Program-made: the position numbers and the translations under genes
The notes under the pieces: generated by a model
Database searches by the model: none
What the model saw: only the letters and a program-made list of their open reading frames with translations
What the model was told of the DNA's origin: nothing
In this document: one piece after another, positions 51,684-53,540 of the stretch
Layout of the letters: the number at the start of each line of letters is the position of its first letter
Position numbering within the stretch: the first letter of the stretch is position 1
Assembly (NCBI GenBank): GCA_938038735.1
Contig: CALHSW010000024.1
Coordinates: forward strand, 1-53,540
From: an uncultured Bacteroidia bacterium
GTDB taxonomy: Bacteria > Bacteroidota > Bacteroidia > Bacteroidales > CAJPTX01
Length of the DNA: 53,540 nt
Reading direction: 5' to 3'

Positions 51684-53540
51684 CTCAGTGGTTTGCTTCT
51701 TGAGGAGTGTTGAGACCTCCCATGCGAGGTAGTCGGCTATGGTTTTCTTGAAGTCTGCCAATGTGGGGCGTGTGTCTATCGGCGCTGATTTATTCCAATC
51801 TCCTCCATTCGAGGGATCAATAGTATCTTCGTAGTACTCCTTTTCGGTAAAGATTTTTAAGTATTGCTTGCCATAATGAACAAGGTTTACCAACTCTTCG
51901 TATCGCTCCTTAGCTCTATCGGTATCACGTAGATTGATACTAGCTTTCTTCCTGTTGGTACGCGTATAGCCGTCGTTGGAGAAGTCTATGAACTTGACAA
52001 TCTGCTTGGGATTGTGCTTCTCTGCCACCTTAAAAACATAGATGTTGGTCTGCACGCTCGACTTGCCAAGGAAAAGATCTATCGGCATCTTAATGCTTGC
52101 GATAAGGGTGTTCCGCCGGAGTATTCGCCTATTGATGTCTCGCGCCTTACCACTGCCTGCCGAGTTTTGGATGATGATGGCAGCGTAGCCTTTACTCATC
52201 ATACCGAGTGCACGCTCCACGAAGTTCATTCCACAGCCGTCTGCTGAGTATGGGGGATTGAGGACAAAGGCATCGGCCGGGAATGGTGTATCCTGTCTCC
52301 CAAATCCATACTTGCCATCGAAGTCTGTGAGGGAGTCTTTGTTGAGGATATTAGAGCTACCATCGCCCATTAGTATCATATTGAGGACAGCCAGCATATA
52401 GACACTCGGTAGCAGCTCCAAGCCGAGTAGTTGCTCCGCCTTTATACGAGCTTCTTTTAGGTCTAATTCATCAGGAGATGTAATCGTAGCACGTGCATCG
52501 CTGAGCATCTCATTCATTGCCGCCACGAGCAAACCAGCCGAACCTGTGGCAAAGTCCCACACATAGGAGTCTTTATTCACACGAGCTAAACGTACGAGGA
52601 GCTGTGCTACATAAGAGGGAGTCAGGACCACATCATTAAGCTTGTCTTGTGAAAAGCCAAGCCACGAGTACATCTCATTGAAGAGCTTCCCCGTGAAGTC
52701 TGTAGTCAAGCCAATCTTATAGTAGATGCCGAGGTCGTCGATAATCTTACTGAAGACACGCTTGAGTTGCGTTTCGCCATTCTCGACCTTATTGATATTA
52801 TCGGTGGTGAGTGTATTTTTCAGGGTGCTCAAGATTAGCTCTTTCTTATCTGAGGGGAGATCTTTCTCCTCCAAGAAAGCATCGATCTTGCGTACCATAA
52901 TATCTCCATCTCTATTCTTCGCCTCGCTCGAGGACTTGAGGTCAGACTTCTCTAAGGGATTCACCTTGTCCCGCACACCAATCGTGGCAATAATAGAGGC
53001 TGCTACAAGGTAAACACGGTCATTTTCACCAAGTCCTTTTTCATTCTGATAGATATCATTATTGAGCTTTGTTAGGCTGGTGGTTATCTCTTGCTCACGT
53101 TGCTCTTTCAAGCGTTGCAGCTCCTCCGGAGTGAGCGATAAGTTTTTTACTTGTTCTATAAAAGCATCAAAATTCTCTGCCCTAAGAAAGGATAGATCTG
53201 TATATTCACCTACCTTTTGTCCGGCTCCCAAGTTGCTTTTAGAGACATAGTAGACACCTATCTCGTGTTGTAGTTTTCCTCTCTCATCTTTATACCCTGT
53301 TACTCCGATGGCGATTATATCGGTATAGCTGGTATGATGCAGTATGGCGTTAGCATAGTGAATGGCACCATTCACGGCATACCCATTGATGTTCTTGAAG
53401 TTTGGCTCATTCTTGGCTTTCTTATTGTCTACCTGCCCCAGAGCATTAAGCTTGACAAGCTTGTCCTTATATCCTTTGTATTCGATGAGGACCGGATAGT
53501 AGTTGAGACTTTTGTCTTGAAGGAGCAGCTTTGCGTCCGG
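51663..53540 (-). CDS. N6-adenine methylase with N-terminal nuclease-like region (RM subunit), 5' end outside window
   Basis: Open to the right edge, so the start is missing; at least 625 residues are visible. The first residues in view read PDAKLLLQ ... YYPVLIEYKGYKDK, a PD-(D/E)xK nuclease pattern (PD...IEYKG), then GYAVNGAIHYANAI. The methylase core follows, with motif I DFATGSAGLLVAAMNEM and motif IV NPPYSADG, the adenine-N6 catalytic motif. A C-terminal helical region ends TTEEDKLGK. Nuclease and methylase in one chain with a separate S subunit is the plan of BcgI-like/type IIG enzymes, and no separate hsdR is seen. A GTG at 53375 is only internal. The stop at 51663 lies in a frameshift signal. 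Confidence 0.88.
   Translation of the reverse strand, partial: PDAKLLLQDKSLNYYPVLIEYKGYKDKLVKLNALGQVDNKKAKNEPNFKNINGYAVNGAIHYANAILHHTSYTDIIAIGVTGYKDERGKLQHEIGVYYVSKSNLGAGQKVGEYTDLSFLRAENFDAFIEQVKNLSLTPEELQRLKEQREQEITTSLTKLNNDIYQNEKGLGENDRVYLVAASIIATIGVRDKVNPLEKSDLKSSSEAKNRDGDIMVRKIDAFLEEKDLPSDKKELILSTLKNTLTTDNINKVENGETQLKRVFSKIIDDLGIYYKIGLTTDFTGKLFNEMYSWLGFSQDKLNDVVLTPSYVAQLLVRLARVNKDSYVWDFATGSAGLLVAAMNEMLSDARATITSPDELDLKEARIKAEQLLGLELLPSVYMLAVLNMILMGDGSSNILNKDSLTDFDGKYGFGRQDTPFPADAFVLNPPYSADGCGMNFVERALGMMSKGYAAIIIQNSAGSGKARDINRRILRRNTLIASIKMPIDLFLGKSSVQTNIYVFKVAEKHNPKQIVKFIDFSNDGYTRTNRKKASINLRDTDRAKERYEELVNLVHYGKQYLKIFTEKEYYEDTIDPSNGGDWNKSAPIDTRPTLADFKKTIADYLAWEVSTLLKKQTTEEDKLGK

Noticed and set aside
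53375..53375. GTG at 53375 as the start of the methylase
   Set aside because: The frame is open upstream to the window edge and continues with nuclease-like sequence, so the gene is partial.
1..53540. CRISPR arrays, rRNA operons, prophage modules
   Set aside because: No regularly spaced repeats, rRNA sequence or phage structural genes were seen. Only one tRNA was recognised.

Overview
The window reads as a chromosomal segment of a Bacteroidales bacterium, most likely in or near Porphyromonadaceae. The support is: Bacteroidota-type promoters (a TAnnTTTG box at -7, twice with a TTTG box 19-20 nt upstream); the order parA-parB-DUF5683-lytic transglycosylase; the tRNA-Glu/rpsT pair; TamL next to a TrmH-family methyltransferase; an HmuY/HmuR haem-uptake pair; and many lipoproteins and outer-membrane barrels. 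The core is fairly GC-rich. The two ends are visibly AT-richer and look acquired.

Layout. 1-2222: an arsenic operon on the minus strand (arsR, arsE, arsF, arsG, arsD) that runs off the left edge. 2.4-2.8 kb: a repeat and hairpins. 2.8-6.0 kb: two divergent methyl-accepting proteins. 6.2 kb: a 60-bp perfect palindrome. 6.5-15.0 kb: parA, parB, a DUF5683 protein, a lytic transglycosylase, two SGNH-fold proteins and an MBOAT acyltransferase in one direction (segregation plus envelope O-acylation). 15.1-16.8 kb: mscL, a small barrel, tRNA-Glu, rpsT. 16.8-28.4 kb, minus strand: DUF2284 protein, MATE pump, a two-domain lipoprotein, a 1851-residue alpha-2-macroglobulin and TamL. 28.5-31.75 kb: an RNA methyltransferase and an unknown lipoprotein/barrel pair. 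32.5-33.9 kb: a 40-bp palindrome, a DUF6266-like gene and a decayed IS982 transposase. 34.1-36.9 kb: hmuY-hmuR. 37.6-39.3 kb: comEC. 39.5-41.4 kb: a TPR/AraC regulator. 41.5-44.0 kb: hutI, glutaminase and a small membrane protein. 44.3-46.8 kb: RNase R. 46.8-47.2 kb: a second IS982 relic and a repeat. 47.2 kb to the right edge: a compact defence operon on the minus strand.

The most notable region is that operon: a DNA methylase with an N-terminal PD-(D/E)xK-like nuclease region (open at the right edge), a two-half specificity subunit, a SIR2-domain protein and a HerA-type ATPase, separated by at most 1-2 nt. The methylase/specificity junction has the parts of a programmed -1 ribosomal frameshift: an SD-like AGGAGG, an in-phase G GGA AAA heptamer, an immediate UAG, then after 5 nt a 12-bp perfect stem-loop. 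The specificity frame has no ATG, GTG or TTG start before its conserved N-terminal motif, and the -1 frame leads directly into it. I infer a regulated fusion of the restriction-modification and specificity subunits, coupled to a SIR2-HerA abortive module.

Coordinates and motifs were read by eye from the sequence. Family names come from motif and context recognition, not from searches.
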